Origin: an uncultured Oscillospiraceae bacterium
GTDB lineage: Bacteria > Bacillota > Clostridia > Oscillospirales > Acutalibacteraceae
Length of the DNA stretch: 7,238 nt
Direction of reading: 5' to 3'
NCBI GenBank assembly: GCA_910588415.1
Contig: CAJUPK010000130.1
Coordinates: 1-7,238 of the forward strand
Under the pieces are notes generated by a model. The model ran no database searches and had not been told where the DNA came from. It worked only from the letters and a program-made list of their open reading frames with translations. How positions within the stretch are numbered: the first letter of the stretch is position 1; every line of letters begins with the position of its first letter. Shown here one piece after another: positions 1-6,083 of this stretch. The translations under genes were made by a program, and so were the position numbers.

Positions 1-229
1 CCTCGCAGCCTTTGAAAAGGCTGGCGAAACTTTTGCCTTTGCTCTCAAAAAGTATACCTTTCTATAACTATAATAAATACATTATATCTATAGAAAAGGG
101 GATTTCCTGGAATTGGTTGGAAAACACCGAAATACAGAGACCAGTAGCGCTGCTTCCAGTATGAAAAACCCGGTATCTGGGATTTTTCAGCCAAGCCTTA
201 TACTAAAATATAAAGAGGCCCGAGAGACC
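1..229. other. Intergenic region at left edge
   Basis: I see no convincing gene here. The stretch from about 60 to 100 is very AT-rich compared with the flanking GC-rich coding DNA. A hairpin at 162-189 is listed separately as the likely terminator of the methyltransferase gene. A short open frame runs off the left edge on each strand; neither can be judged from about 20 codons. Confidence 0.5.
162..189 (-). terminator. Intrinsic terminator of the methyltransferase gene
   Basis: The arms TGAAAAACCC (162-171) and GGGATTTTTCA (179-189) pair over 10 bp with one bulged A, around a 7-base loop. The A-run on one side and T-run on the other give a U-tract in either direction, so it may act on both strands. 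It lies about 40 bases past the stop codon of the minus-strand methyltransferase. The GC part of the stem is short, so efficiency is uncertain. Confidence 0.55.
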
Positions 230-1249
230 CTAATCTTTATATAGGAGAAAAATGGCGGCTTTTTTCCCGGAGACCAGAATGTCATGCCGCTGGACCAGAC
301 GCAGTGTCGCTGTGTTCTCCAGGGCCTGGGCCAGCTCCCTTTTGGCAGCGGTCAGCAGCACAGCCCGGCCCCCGGGCCGCAGCAAGCGGGCAAACTCTCC
401 CAGCATCCGCTGATAAAAGTCCGGCAGTTCCAGGTCCTGGTCTCCATACAGCCCCCAGGGCGGGTCTGTGATGATGGCGTCCAGGCTCTCCGGGGGCAGC
501 CCCAGATGCAGGGCGTCACGCTGTTCAATGGCCACATGGGGCCGGGCGCCCAGCTGCCGCCGGGCATAGGCCAGGGCCTCTGGGTTCTGGTCACTAGCCA
601 ACAGGCTGGCAAAGGGGAAGCGCTTGGCCCTTTGCAGGGGAATAGATCCATACCCGCAGAAGGGGTCCGCCACCACATCCGTGGGCTTGGGTCCAGTGAG
701 CCAGCACAGCATATAGGCCAGCTCTGGGTGCAGCTCTCCGGGGTGCAGCAGCTTGTCATAGGCCCGGTGGCGGGTGAGGCGCTTGAGAAAATAGGCGCTG
801 CCGTCTGCCCGCACCAGAACCAGGAACTCGCTGTCCGGCAGGCTGCGGTCCAGGCGCAGGCGGGTCTCGGCTGCCAGCTTTTTCTCCAAAGCGCTTCTGG
901 CCGGGCGGGAGACAGCAATCAGCTGGTTTTTGCAGGAGACCATCAGCCGGAAGGTCCTGTGCCCCGCAGGGTTCTCCCGGGCGGCAGGCCAATCCGCCGG
1001 AGAGGAGGGCAGGCTGCGGAGGAATCCCTCTGTCCCGGCAGGGGTTGGCTGGGCCTTGCCCTTATACAGCACCCGGAACAGATTGTTGAAGCAGAACAGG
1101 TTCAGGCTGCTGTAGGGAACGGCTGTGGAAAACACCCCCGCGCCGCTGGACAGGGAGACAATCTCCAGGTCCTTCAGGCGCTGGCGGAGAAGCCCGGCCA
1201 CAATCTCCTCTGTGCCGGGGATAAACTGGGCAAAGTAGGTGTAGGGCAA
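230..1249 (-). CDS. THUMP-domain class I SAM-dependent RNA methyltransferase (TrmN/Trm11/UPF0020-like)
   Basis: Likely methylates a guanine N2 (or another exocyclic amine) in tRNA or rRNA in the cytoplasm, using S-adenosylmethionine. With the chosen start the protein has 339 residues. The N-terminal third (about 80-160) looks like a THUMP-type RNA-binding region. The C-terminal half is a Rossmann methyltransferase: SAM-binding motif I ADPFCGYGSIPLQRA near residue 195, acidic motif ASDQNPEA near 220, and catalytic motif TDPPWG near 262, of the DPPY/W type of this superfamily. The start is TTG at 1249, because a GGGAGG ribosome site (minus strand, 1263-1258) sits 8 bases upstream. A farther TTG at 1303 would add 18 residues but has no ribosome site and lies inside the AT-rich promoter-like stretch. 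Transcribed divergently from the DtxR-type regulator. The family is clear; the exact RNA target cannot be read from sequence. Confidence 0.9.
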   Translation of the reverse strand: MPYTYFAQFIPGTEEIVAGLLRQRLKDLEIVSLSSGAGVFSTAVPYSSLNLFCFNNLFRVLYKGKAQPTPAGTEGFLRSLPSSPADWPAARENPAGHRTFRLMVSCKNQLIAVSRPARSALEKKLAAETRLRLDRSLPDSEFLVLVRADGSAYFLKRLTRHRAYDKLLHPGELHPELAYMLCWLTGPKPTDVVADPFCGYGSIPLQRAKRFPFASLLASDQNPEALAYARRQLGARPHVAIEQRDALHLGLPPESLDAIITDPPWGLYGDQDLELPDFYQRMLGEFARLLRPGGRAVLLTAAKRELAQALENTATLRLVQRHDILVSGKKAAIFLLYKD

Positions 1250-1294
1250 AGAAAAGACCTCCCAAAGCCGGGAAACCCGGCAGTCATATAATAA

Positions 1295-1300
1295 ATAATA
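1295..1300 (-). promoter_or_regulatory. Candidate -10 box of the methyltransferase gene
   Basis: On the minus strand TATTAT lies in an AT-rich run about 45 bases upstream of the preferred TTG start at 1249. The -35 is weak (CTGTCT at an 18-base spacing). If correct, the upstream TTG at 1303 could not be used, which supports the shorter protein. Confidence 0.3.
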
Positions 1301-1364
1301 CAATACTTTAGGGGAAAAAGACAGGTACAGGCCGCCCTTTGGCCCAAGGGGCGGGCAAAGCCTC

Positions 1365-1395
1365 TTGCTATTTCTCCCGCAAAATAGTATACTAT
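1365..1395 (+). promoter_or_regulatory. Sigma-A-type promoter with overlapping palindrome, DtxR-type regulator gene
   Basis: A -35 box TTGCTA (1365-1370), a 17-base spacer and a -10 box TATACT (1388-1393) precede the GTG start by about 40 bases. A perfect 12-bp palindrome, ATAGTATACTAT (1384-1395), covers the -10 box. A dimeric repressor bound there would block RNA polymerase, so it is a candidate autoregulatory operator. It does not match the MntR or DtxR operator sequences I know, and AT-rich palindromes over -10 boxes can arise by chance. Confidence 0.6.
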
Positions 1396-1434
1396 AAAAA
1401 GAGCTGTCGTTCCAGAGAAAGGAAGGAATTTATC

Positions 1435-1827
1435 GTGAAAAAAATACAGGAGTCCGCGGAGAATTACCTGGAGACTATCCTGATTCTTCAGCATCGCAAG
1501 GGCTTTGTGCGCTCCATTGACATTGCCGCCGAGCTGGAGTTCAGCAAGCCCAGCGTCAGTGTTGCCATGAAGCACCTACGGGAGCGGGGCTGTATCACGG
1601 TAGATGGGAACGGTTGCATCCAGCTTACTGGCCAGGGCCTGGCCATTGCGGAAAAGGTGTACGAGCGCCATCTGCTGTTTACCCGCTGGCTCACCTCTTT
1701 AGGGGTGGACCCGGAGCAGGCCGCGGAGGACGCCTGCCGCATGGAGCATGTGGTCAGCGAGGAGACCTTCCGGGCCATTCAAAGGCATGTGGACGGCCAG
1801 GCTGGTACGCCGCAAGAGCTTTTCTAA
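1435..1827 (+). CDS. DtxR/MntR-family metal-dependent transcriptional repressor
   Basis: A cytoplasmic dimeric repressor that binds DNA when loaded with Fe(II) or Mn(II), normally controlling metal uptake genes. The 130-residue protein has a winged helix-turn-helix (about 5-65; RSIDIAAELEFSKPSVSVAM fits the helix-turn-helix) followed by a dimerisation/metal domain (about 66-125). Candidate ligands are Glu13, His79, Cys101, Glu104 and His105. The Cys-x2-Glu-His arrangement matches DtxR/IdeR rather than Bacillus MntR, which has Glu at the Cys position. Asn10 sits where DtxR has Met10 and MntR has Asp8. No SH3-like third domain is present, as in MntR. The start is GTG at 1435, preceded by GGAAGG eight bases upstream; an in-frame ATG at 1339 lies upstream of the promoter. 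No metal transporter gene is adjacent in this window, so the regulon is unknown. I cannot choose between iron and manganese. Confidence 0.93.
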   Translation: MKKIQESAENYLETILILQHRKGFVRSIDIAAELEFSKPSVSVAMKHLRERGCITVDGNGCIQLTGQGLAIAEKVYERHLLFTRWLTSLGVDPEQAAEDACRMEHVVSEETFRAIQRHVDGQAGTPQELF

Positions 1828-1846
1828 TCTTTATAGTGAACGCGGC

Positions 1847-1872
1847 TCAAAAGAGGTGATCCCCCCTTTTGA
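1847..1872. repeat. Inverted repeat after the regulator gene
   Basis: TCAAAAG (1847-1853) pairs with CTTTTGA (1866-1872), extendable by two more GC pairs past one mismatch. It lies 20 bases after the regulator stop codon, so it may help end that transcript, but no U-tract follows the stem. Confidence 0.45.
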
Positions 1873-1905
1873 ACCTGGCGGCACGGGTGTGCCCGGGCCG
1901 CTCTG

Positions 1906-1935
1906 CTTGAAAATCGGGATGTACCGATTTTCAAG
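1906..1935. repeat. Perfect 12-bp inverted repeat
   Basis: CTTGAAAATCGG (1906-1917) and CCGATTTTCAAG (1924-1935) form a perfect 12-bp stem with a 6-base loop. No T-run follows on either strand, so it is not a standard terminator. It could be an operator for the surface-protein gene (a weak TATACA -10-like box follows at 1945-1950) or part of a repeated non-coding element. Confidence 0.75.
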
Positions 1936-1949
1936 GGCGTTTCCTATAC

Positions 1950-2111
1950 AACCCGCGGCAGCCGGATTTCCCTGCATGGCCCCGCCCAATGGCCCTGGCT
2001 TTGCAGGCCCATTGGGCTTCCTGTCCCCTGGGCGGGGCGGGCTATGGCCCTGCGCCCTGCTCCGCTGCATTTTCTGGAAGCCCCCTGGCGCCAGACCTGT
2101 GGCCGCGGGTT
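1950..2111. repeat. Terminal-type 10-bp inverted repeat enclosing the structured segment
   Basis: AACCCGCGGC at 1950-1959 and its exact complement GCCGCGGGTT at 2102-2111 bracket 162 bp of non-coding, dyad-rich DNA just before the ribosome site of the next gene. It could mark the ends of a small non-autonomous element or close a large leader fold. In GC-rich DNA a 10-bp match at this distance could also be chance. Confidence 0.35.
1984..2017. repeat. 13-bp stem-loop with one mismatch
   Basis: GCCCAATGG (1984-1992) pairs with CCATTGGGC (2009-2017). After a C-C mismatch the stem continues with CCTG (1994-1997) and CAGG (2004-2007) around a GCTTTG loop. A competing longer fold is possible, because CCCCGCCCA (1980-1988) also complements TGGGCGGGG (2029-2037). 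Confidence 0.7.
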
Positions 2112-2135
2112 CAAAAAAACAAGGAGGTTATCTAC

Positions 2136-4214
2136 ATGAAACGAACGCTTTCTATTCTGCTGGCCCTTTGCCTGCTGCTGGGCGCCCTGCCCTTTGTGCC
2201 GGCAGCATCCGCCGCGCCCTCTGCAGCAGCCTACAAACAGGCTGTGCTGGACCTGGTGAACCAGGAACGGGCAAAAGCGGGCCAGTCCCCCTTGGGCTCC
2301 AACCGCCAGCTGAACCAGCTGGCCGACATCCGTGCCCAAGAGACCGTGCAGTCCTTCTCCCATACCCGGCCCAACGGCACCAGCTGCTTCACGGTGATCA
2401 CTGACGCAGGGTTCCGGTACATGGCTGTGGGAGAAAACATTGCCGCTGGCCAGCGCACCCCCCAAGAGGTGATGAACAGCTGGATGAACTCGGATGGCCA
2501 CCGGGCCAATATTCTCAACGGCAATTTCCAGCAGATTGGAATTGGCTATGTGCAGACCACCAGCGGCTACGGCTCCTACTGGGTGCAGCTGTTCTATACA
2601 GGCCCGGATTTCCCCTCTGAGGACCAGCCCTTTGAAGAAAATCCCTCAGAGCCTACTCCCACACCTATACCCACGCCTACTCCGGAACCCACGCCGGACC
2701 CCAGCCTGCTCTCCGGAGAAGTAGGCGCCCAGGGAGACAATGTGACCTGGACGCTGGACGGGGATGGCCTTTTGACCATCCGCGGAACAGGGGCCATGAT
2801 GGATTATCCCAATGCCGTACACCCCTGGTACTCCTTCCCGGAAAAGGTGAAGAAAGTGGTGATTGAGGAGGGGGTCACGGACATTGGAAACAGAGGTTTC
2901 TATGGCTGCGCCATGACGGAGATCCGCCTGCCCTCTACCCTGACCAGCCTGGGAGAAGGCTCTTTTGTGAACTGCCAGCAGCTGAAGTCTGTGACCATCC
3001 CTGGCAGCGTAAAGATGGTGGACGAAGGGGCCTTTATCAGCTGCCTGGGCTTGGAGCAGGTCATCCTGCAGGAGGGCATTACGGCCATTGACAGCTTTGC
3101 CTTTGGCCACTGCTCCGCCTTGACCCAGCTGGTCCTGCCGGAGAGCCTGCGGGAAATCGGCCAGCAGGCTTTTGAATATACGGAAAGCCTGGAGAGCATT
3201 ACCATTCCCCAAGGTGTGACTTCCATTGGTATTGGCGCCTTCAGCAACGCCGCAAAGCTCTCTGCGGTATACCTGCCATCCGGCCTGCAGGAGCTGGGCT
3301 GGGGCGCTTTCCAGCGCACAGCCCTGGAAGAGATCACCCTACCAGAGGGCATTACGGCCATCCGCCAGCAGATGTTCAGCGGCTGCACGGAGCTTAAAAA
3401 GATTTATATTCCCCAAAGCGTGACCAGTATCGAGAAGTTTGCTTTTACGGACTGTCCCCTGACAGACATCTACTACACAGGCAGCCAGGAGCAGTGGGAG
3501 CGGGTTTCCATTGACGACAGTTATGACCGCAACCAGCCGGTACACGACGCTGTAAAGCACTACAGCGTTACGCCGCCCGCCACCCCCAGCCCAGAGCCCT
3601 CGCCTACCCCGGAACCCTCGCCCACGCCAGACCCCAGTCCCTCCCCCAGCATAAGCTTCTCGGACGTGCAGCCCCAGGACTGGTTCTACGACGCGGTGGT
3701 CTACACAGTGAAAAACGGCATGATGCAGGGCATGGGCGCCAATCGGTTCAGTCCCAACGGGCTGACCACCCGGGCCCAGCTGGTCACCGTGCTGCACCGG
3801 CTGGAGGGCAGTCCTGAAACCGCCAACGGCCTGCCTTTCTCTGACGTAAAGCCTGGAGACTGGTACAAGCCCCAGATCGACTGGGCCTCTGCCCACGGTA
3901 TTGTCAACGGCAGCAACGGGAAATTTAACCCCAACGGCGTCCTGACCCGCCAGGATTTTGCCACCATCCTGTACCGCTATGCCAAGTACGCGGGCTGCGA
4001 TGTGAGCCAGATCGCCAGCCTGAACAGCTTCCCAGACGCTGGCCAGGTGGGCGATTACGCGGTACCCGCTCTGGGCTGGGCCACGGCCGAGGGGCTGATT
4101 ACAGGCTCTAACGGACGGCTGGACCCCAAAGGCTCTGCCAACCGCGCCCAGATGGCCACGATTCTGATGCGCTTCAGGGAGTATAGCCAGGGTGCTTCTC
4201 CCTCCGCAGCCTAG
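2136..4214 (+). CDS. Secreted CAP/SCP-domain protein with BspA-type LRRs and three SLH domains
   Basis: A 692-residue exported protein, expected to sit on the cell surface with its SLH domains bound to the secondary cell-wall polymer. Residues 1-26 are a signal peptide ending ASA. A CAP (YkwD-like) domain spans about 33-156, with His76, the GENIA motif (Glu100) and SDGHRANILN (His122), the usual conserved pocket. A Pro/Thr linker (172-190) leads to an LRR_5/BspA region (about 193-476): an N-terminal cap, nine repeats of about 23 residues such as LEEITLPEGITAI, and a closing YYTGSQEQW motif. A second Pro/Ser linker (479-505) precedes three SLH domains (about 507-555, 567-616, 630-684), with TRAQ, TRQD and NRAQ in the position of the ligand-binding motif. 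The start is ATG at 2136 with AAGGAGGT seven bases upstream; the open frame extends upstream to 1989 without a signal peptide. CAP activity in bacteria is poorly understood; binding to wall, lipid or host ligand is possible. Confidence 0.95.
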   Translation: MKRTLSILLALCLLLGALPFVPAASAAPSAAAYKQAVLDLVNQERAKAGQSPLGSNRQLNQLADIRAQETVQSFSHTRPNGTSCFTVITDAGFRYMAVGENIAAGQRTPQEVMNSWMNSDGHRANILNGNFQQIGIGYVQTTSGYGSYWVQLFYTGPDFPSEDQPFEENPSEPTPTPIPTPTPEPTPDPSLLSGEVGAQGDNVTWTLDGDGLLTIRGTGAMMDYPNAVHPWYSFPEKVKKVVIEEGVTDIGNRGFYGCAMTEIRLPSTLTSLGEGSFVNCQQLKSVTIPGSVKMVDEGAFISCLGLEQVILQEGITAIDSFAFGHCSALTQLVLPESLREIGQQAFEYTESLESITIPQGVTSIGIGAFSNAAKLSAVYLPSGLQELGWGAFQRTALEEITLPEGITAIRQQMFSGCTELKKIYIPQSVTSIEKFAFTDCPLTDIYYTGSQEQWERVSIDDSYDRNQPVHDAVKHYSVTPPATPSPEPSPTPEPSPTPDPSPSPSISFSDVQPQDWFYDAVVYTVKNGMMQGMGANRFSPNGLTTRAQLVTVLHRLEGSPETANGLPFSDVKPGDWYKPQIDWASAHGIVNGSNGKFNPNGVLTRQDFATILYRYAKYAGCDVSQIASLNSFPDAGQVGDYAVPALGWATAEGLITGSNGRLDPKGSANRAQMATILMRFREYSQGASPSAA
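2649..2705 (+). repeat. Pro/Thr linker repeat between CAP and LRR domains
   Basis: Low-complexity codons encode alternating Pro with Thr, Glu and Asp (for example PTPTPEPTPDP). It is a flexible extracellular spacer and a likely site of repeat-number change. Confidence 0.8.
3570..3650 (+). repeat. Pro/Ser-Thr linker repeat before the SLH domains
   Basis: Near-repeats of a PEPSPTP-type unit separate the LRR region from the SLH anchor. The nucleotide repeats (CCCTCGCC followed by TACCCC or CACGCC) are imperfect, so the tract may expand or contract by slippage. Confidence 0.8.
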
Positions 4215-4251
4215 AGTGCGCTGACCTATATACTGAATATTATAGAAGGCC

Positions 4252-4295
4252 AACGGCCCGCCCCGGAACATGCTCCGGCGGCGGGCCGTTTGTTT
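4252..4295 (+). terminator. Strong intrinsic terminator of the surface-protein gene
   Basis: AACGGCCCGCC (4252-4262) pairs with GGCGGGCCGTT (4280-4290). CCGGA (4263-4267) pairs with TCCGG (4274-4278) around an ACATGC loop, with one bulged C. The stem is followed by TTGTTT on the plus strand. It lies 37 bases after the stop. It also lies just downstream of the minus-strand spoIIID stop codon at 4301, so it may serve both convergent genes, although the minus-side U-tract is poor. Confidence 0.9.
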
Positions 4296-4300
4296 GGCCG

Positions 4301-4453
4301 CTACTTCAAGGATTCATATTTCTTTTTTGTGGCCATGCCCCCGCGGATGTGCCGCTGGGCCTTATTAACCGCCAGCACGTTCTTCACGTCCCGATACAGC
4401 CCCCGGTCGATATACTTCAGGCGTTGGGATACGTCCTTATGTATGGTTGTCTG
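4301..4453 (-). pseudogene. spoIIID: 3' half of spoIIID, interrupted by the recombinase element
   Basis: SpoIIID is a small helix-turn-helix regulator made in the mother cell during sporulation; with sigma-E it activates and represses mother-cell genes, including sigK. This frame encodes about 50 residues: QTTIHKDVSQRL, then a middle helix, then NKAQRHIRGGMATKKKY and the end ESLK. It matches the C-terminal half of SpoIIID from memory of the B. subtilis protein, which has STVHKDLTERL and SIRHLRGGEATKLKY at the same places. B. subtilis SpoIIID has 93 residues, so about the first 35-40 are missing here. The break falls inside the recognition helix. Upstream in this frame is TTG and then a stop (TGA). 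No ribosome site precedes that TTG, so the fragment is probably not expressed unless the element is removed. The 5' half is not in the window. Confidence 0.9.
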
Positions 4454-4460
4454 CAATCAC
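4437..4460. other. Probable element-host junction (attachment site half)
   Basis: The recombinase stop codon (4437-4439) lies inside sequence that also reads as spoIIID (TTIHKD). Identity with spoIIID fades between 4442 and 4456, so the crossover core should be in or next to CAGACAACCATA on the minus strand. The other half-site should be beyond the right edge. The exact bases cannot be set without the far junction or an uninterrupted relative. Confidence 0.5.
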
Positions 4461-5972
4461 TACGGTTTCTTCCAGACCTAAATCGCCTAGAAGCCGCAGG
4501 TAGATGTCCACGTTGCCGTCCTTGTCCACCTCGATTTTCTGGATCAGCCGCTTGAGCTGAGCGTTGGTCATGGAGCGCACATCGGTGATGTCCTCGATGG
4601 TCTTGAAGGTGTTTTGCAGGATGCTTTCCAACTGGTCGCCTTTGGTGATATTGTAGCCGACGATTTTCAACTCGTTTTCGATGCGCTCGATTTCCTTCTT
4701 TGAGCCGCCTATCTTCTCGTTCAGCTCCTCCCGGCTGATAAGGTCATCGGTGTACATATCCATGTACTTCTGGCGGGTCTTTTGGAGCTTAGCAAGTTGG
4801 GCGGTCAATTCCTTTTCATACTCCTGGTTATCATCCTTAGCGCGGTAAACCCGCTGGAACTCCTTGACAACATAGGGGATGATATTTTTCTTGGCCATCA
4901 GCACCTGGGCGAAGTATTCCTGCAAGGTGCCTATCAATTCGTCCTCGTCCACGGTGACGGCGTTGGGGCAGCTATCCGCGCCTCGCCCGGTGTGGCCGGA
5001 GCAGACCCAGCGGACATAGGTGTTTTTGTAGGTGCGCACGGTGCGGTAGAAGGACCAGCCGCACTCCTTGCACTTGATGAGGGTGGAGAACAGGTGCTTG
5101 TTGCTCTGGCGCTGGTGGTCGGTGCGGAAAGTCTTGTGGCGGGAGTCTAAGATTTCTTGGGCATACTGGAAAGTCTTGGGAGAGATGATTTGCAGCTCGG
5201 GACGATCCACCACGATCCAGTCATCCTCAGGCTTGTCCGCTCGCTGGCCGGTGAGGAAGTCGGAAACTTCCTGCTTGCCGTTGATGATTTTGCCGGTGTA
5301 CAGCTCGTTGGTGATGATGCGGCAGATGGCGTTCTGGCTCCAGGAGCAGTTGCGTTTGGTGCGCAGGCCGCGCTCGTTGAGGGTGTTGGCGATTTTCGCC
5401 GCGCCCGCCCCTTCCTCAGTGTACATATGGAAGATTTGGCGGACAATGTCAGCCTCTGTTGGGTTAATTGCCAGATTAAAATAGTCCCCAGCGGTCTTAT
5501 CATAGCCGTAGACGATGTTGGGAACCCGGCCTTTTTCGGCGTTCATCTTCTTGCCGAACTTTACCCGCTTGGAGGTGTTGGCGCTCTCCTCTTGGGCCAG
5601 CGCGCCGAAGATAGTTAGCACGAACTCGCTGTTGCCCATGCTGGTCATGTTGGCAGTGAGGAACTGGGTCTCGATGCCCAGGGCTTTCAGCCTGCGGACG
5701 CTTTGGAGAAGGTCCACAGTGTTTCGGGCAAAGCGGCTGATGTCCTTAACCACTACCATGTCGAACAGATGGTGCTCGGCATCCGCCATCATCCGCAGGA
5801 ACTCCTTGCGGTTCTTGATCTTTGTGCCGGAAATGCCCTCGTCGGCGTACAAGCGCATAAGCGCGTCGCCGGTGCGCTTGGTGTATTCTGAGAAGAATTC
5901 TTTCTGGGCTTCTAGGCTGTTAAGCTGGTCCTCCTTGTCGGTGGAGACGCGGCAGTAGGCAGCGATGTTCAT
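4437..5972 (-). CDS. Large serine recombinase (resolvase/integrase family)
   Basis: Cuts and rejoins DNA at attachment sites through a phosphoserine link, inserting or excising the element. The 511-residue protein has a catalytic resolvase domain (about 1-150) with AAYCRVSTD near the N-terminus (nucleophile Ser10, Arg8), YADEGISGT and KDISRFARN. A recombinase domain spans about 165-275. A zinc ribbon has Cys301, Cys304, Cys324 and Cys335. A coiled coil (about 378-440) precedes a C-terminal segment ending in VVIADNHT. All domains of a large serine integrase are present with no frameshift, so it looks functional. The start is ATG at 5972 with GAGGTG five to six bases upstream; a GTG at 5984 would add four residues but overlaps the ribosome site. 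The last codons overlap the split spoIIID. Direction of reaction would need a recombination directionality factor, not identified here. Confidence 0.97.
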   Translation of the reverse strand: MNIAAYCRVSTDKEDQLNSLEAQKEFFSEYTKRTGDALMRLYADEGISGTKIKNRKEFLRMMADAEHHLFDMVVVKDISRFARNTVDLLQSVRRLKALGIETQFLTANMTSMGNSEFVLTIFGALAQEESANTSKRVKFGKKMNAEKGRVPNIVYGYDKTAGDYFNLAINPTEADIVRQIFHMYTEEGAGAAKIANTLNERGLRTKRNCSWSQNAICRIITNELYTGKIINGKQEVSDFLTGQRADKPEDDWIVVDRPELQIISPKTFQYAQEILDSRHKTFRTDHQRQSNKHLFSTLIKCKECGWSFYRTVRTYKNTYVRWVCSGHTGRGADSCPNAVTVDEDELIGTLQEYFAQVLMAKKNIIPYVVKEFQRVYRAKDDNQEYEKELTAQLAKLQKTRQKYMDMYTDDLISREELNEKIGGSKKEIERIENELKIVGYNITKGDQLESILQNTFKTIEDITDVRSMTNAQLKRLIQKIEVDKDGNVDIYLRLLGDLGLEETVVIADNHT

Positions 5973-6014
5973 GGGGCACCTCACTAATTGATTTTAAACG
6001 TTTTGTTACTACTG

Positions 6015-6043
6015 AGTTTACCACACTTCTTTAAGGAAAGCAA
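6015..6043 (-). promoter_or_regulatory. Sigma-A-type promoter of the recombinase gene
   Basis: On the minus strand TTGCTT (6043-6038), a 17-base spacer and TAAACT (6020-6015) lie about 45 bases upstream of the ATG. It abuts the terminator of the toxin gene, so the recombinase is probably transcribed separately. I found no sigma-E-like -10 (CATACA-type) in this gap. Confidence 0.55.
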
Positions 6044-6080
6044 TAAAAATATTGGCGGAGCCGTTTTTTCGGCCCCGCCA
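6043..6080 (-). terminator. Intrinsic terminator after hepT
   Basis: On the minus strand an 11-bp stem, TGGCGGGGCCG with CGGCTCCGCCA (one G-U pair), surrounds a loop of six A. It is followed by ATATTTTTATT. It begins four bases after the hepT stop codon and separates the toxin-antitoxin pair from the recombinase. Confidence 0.9.
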
Positions 6081-6083
6081 TAT

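Larger units (their letters stand above)
1828..2135. other. Structured intergenic region between regulator and surface-protein gene
   Basis: This 308-bp gap contains no credible gene. It holds at least four nested or consecutive inverted repeats (1847-1872, 1880-1893, 1906-1935, 1984-2017). A 10-bp inverted repeat, AACCCGCGGC at 1950-1959 and GCCGCGGGTT at 2102-2111, encloses the last part. A 10-bp palindrome CTGGCGCCAG lies at 2085-2094. It ends in a strong AAGGAGGT ribosome site. Such density of dyads suggests a small repeated non-coding element or a structured mRNA leader; no known riboswitch consensus was recognised. Confidence 0.6.

Noticed and set aside
2..67. Open frame at the left edge, plus strand, ending LKKYTFL before TAA, possibly the tail of a gene
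   Set aside because: The opposite strand is equally open over these bases and only about 21 codons are visible, so neither can be preferred.
284..1291. 335-codon open frame on the plus strand opposite the methyltransferase
   Set aside because: It lacks any domain, while the minus frame has clear SAM-binding and DPPW motifs. Long antisense frames are common in GC-rich genes.
229..1836. The 12-base word CTAATCTTTATA occurs at 229-240 and 1825-1836, both at gene ends, suggesting direct repeats of an insertion
   Set aside because: A 12-base match is expected about once by chance in a window this size, and no mobile-element gene lies between them.
3339..4271. 310-codon minus-strand frame opposite the SLH region
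   Set aside because: It is antisense to well-defined LRR and SLH repeats, has no recognisable domain and runs through the terminator.
4518..4530. A SpoIIID-like site (GGACAAG on the minus strand) within the recombinase gene
   Set aside because: It falls in coding sequence for VDKDG and far from any promoter; a short degenerate site is expected by chance.
5973..6052. A mother-cell sigma-E promoter for the recombinase
   Set aside because: An AATATT word resembles a -35, but no CATACA-type -10 follows at the right distance; only a sigma-A-like promoter is supported.
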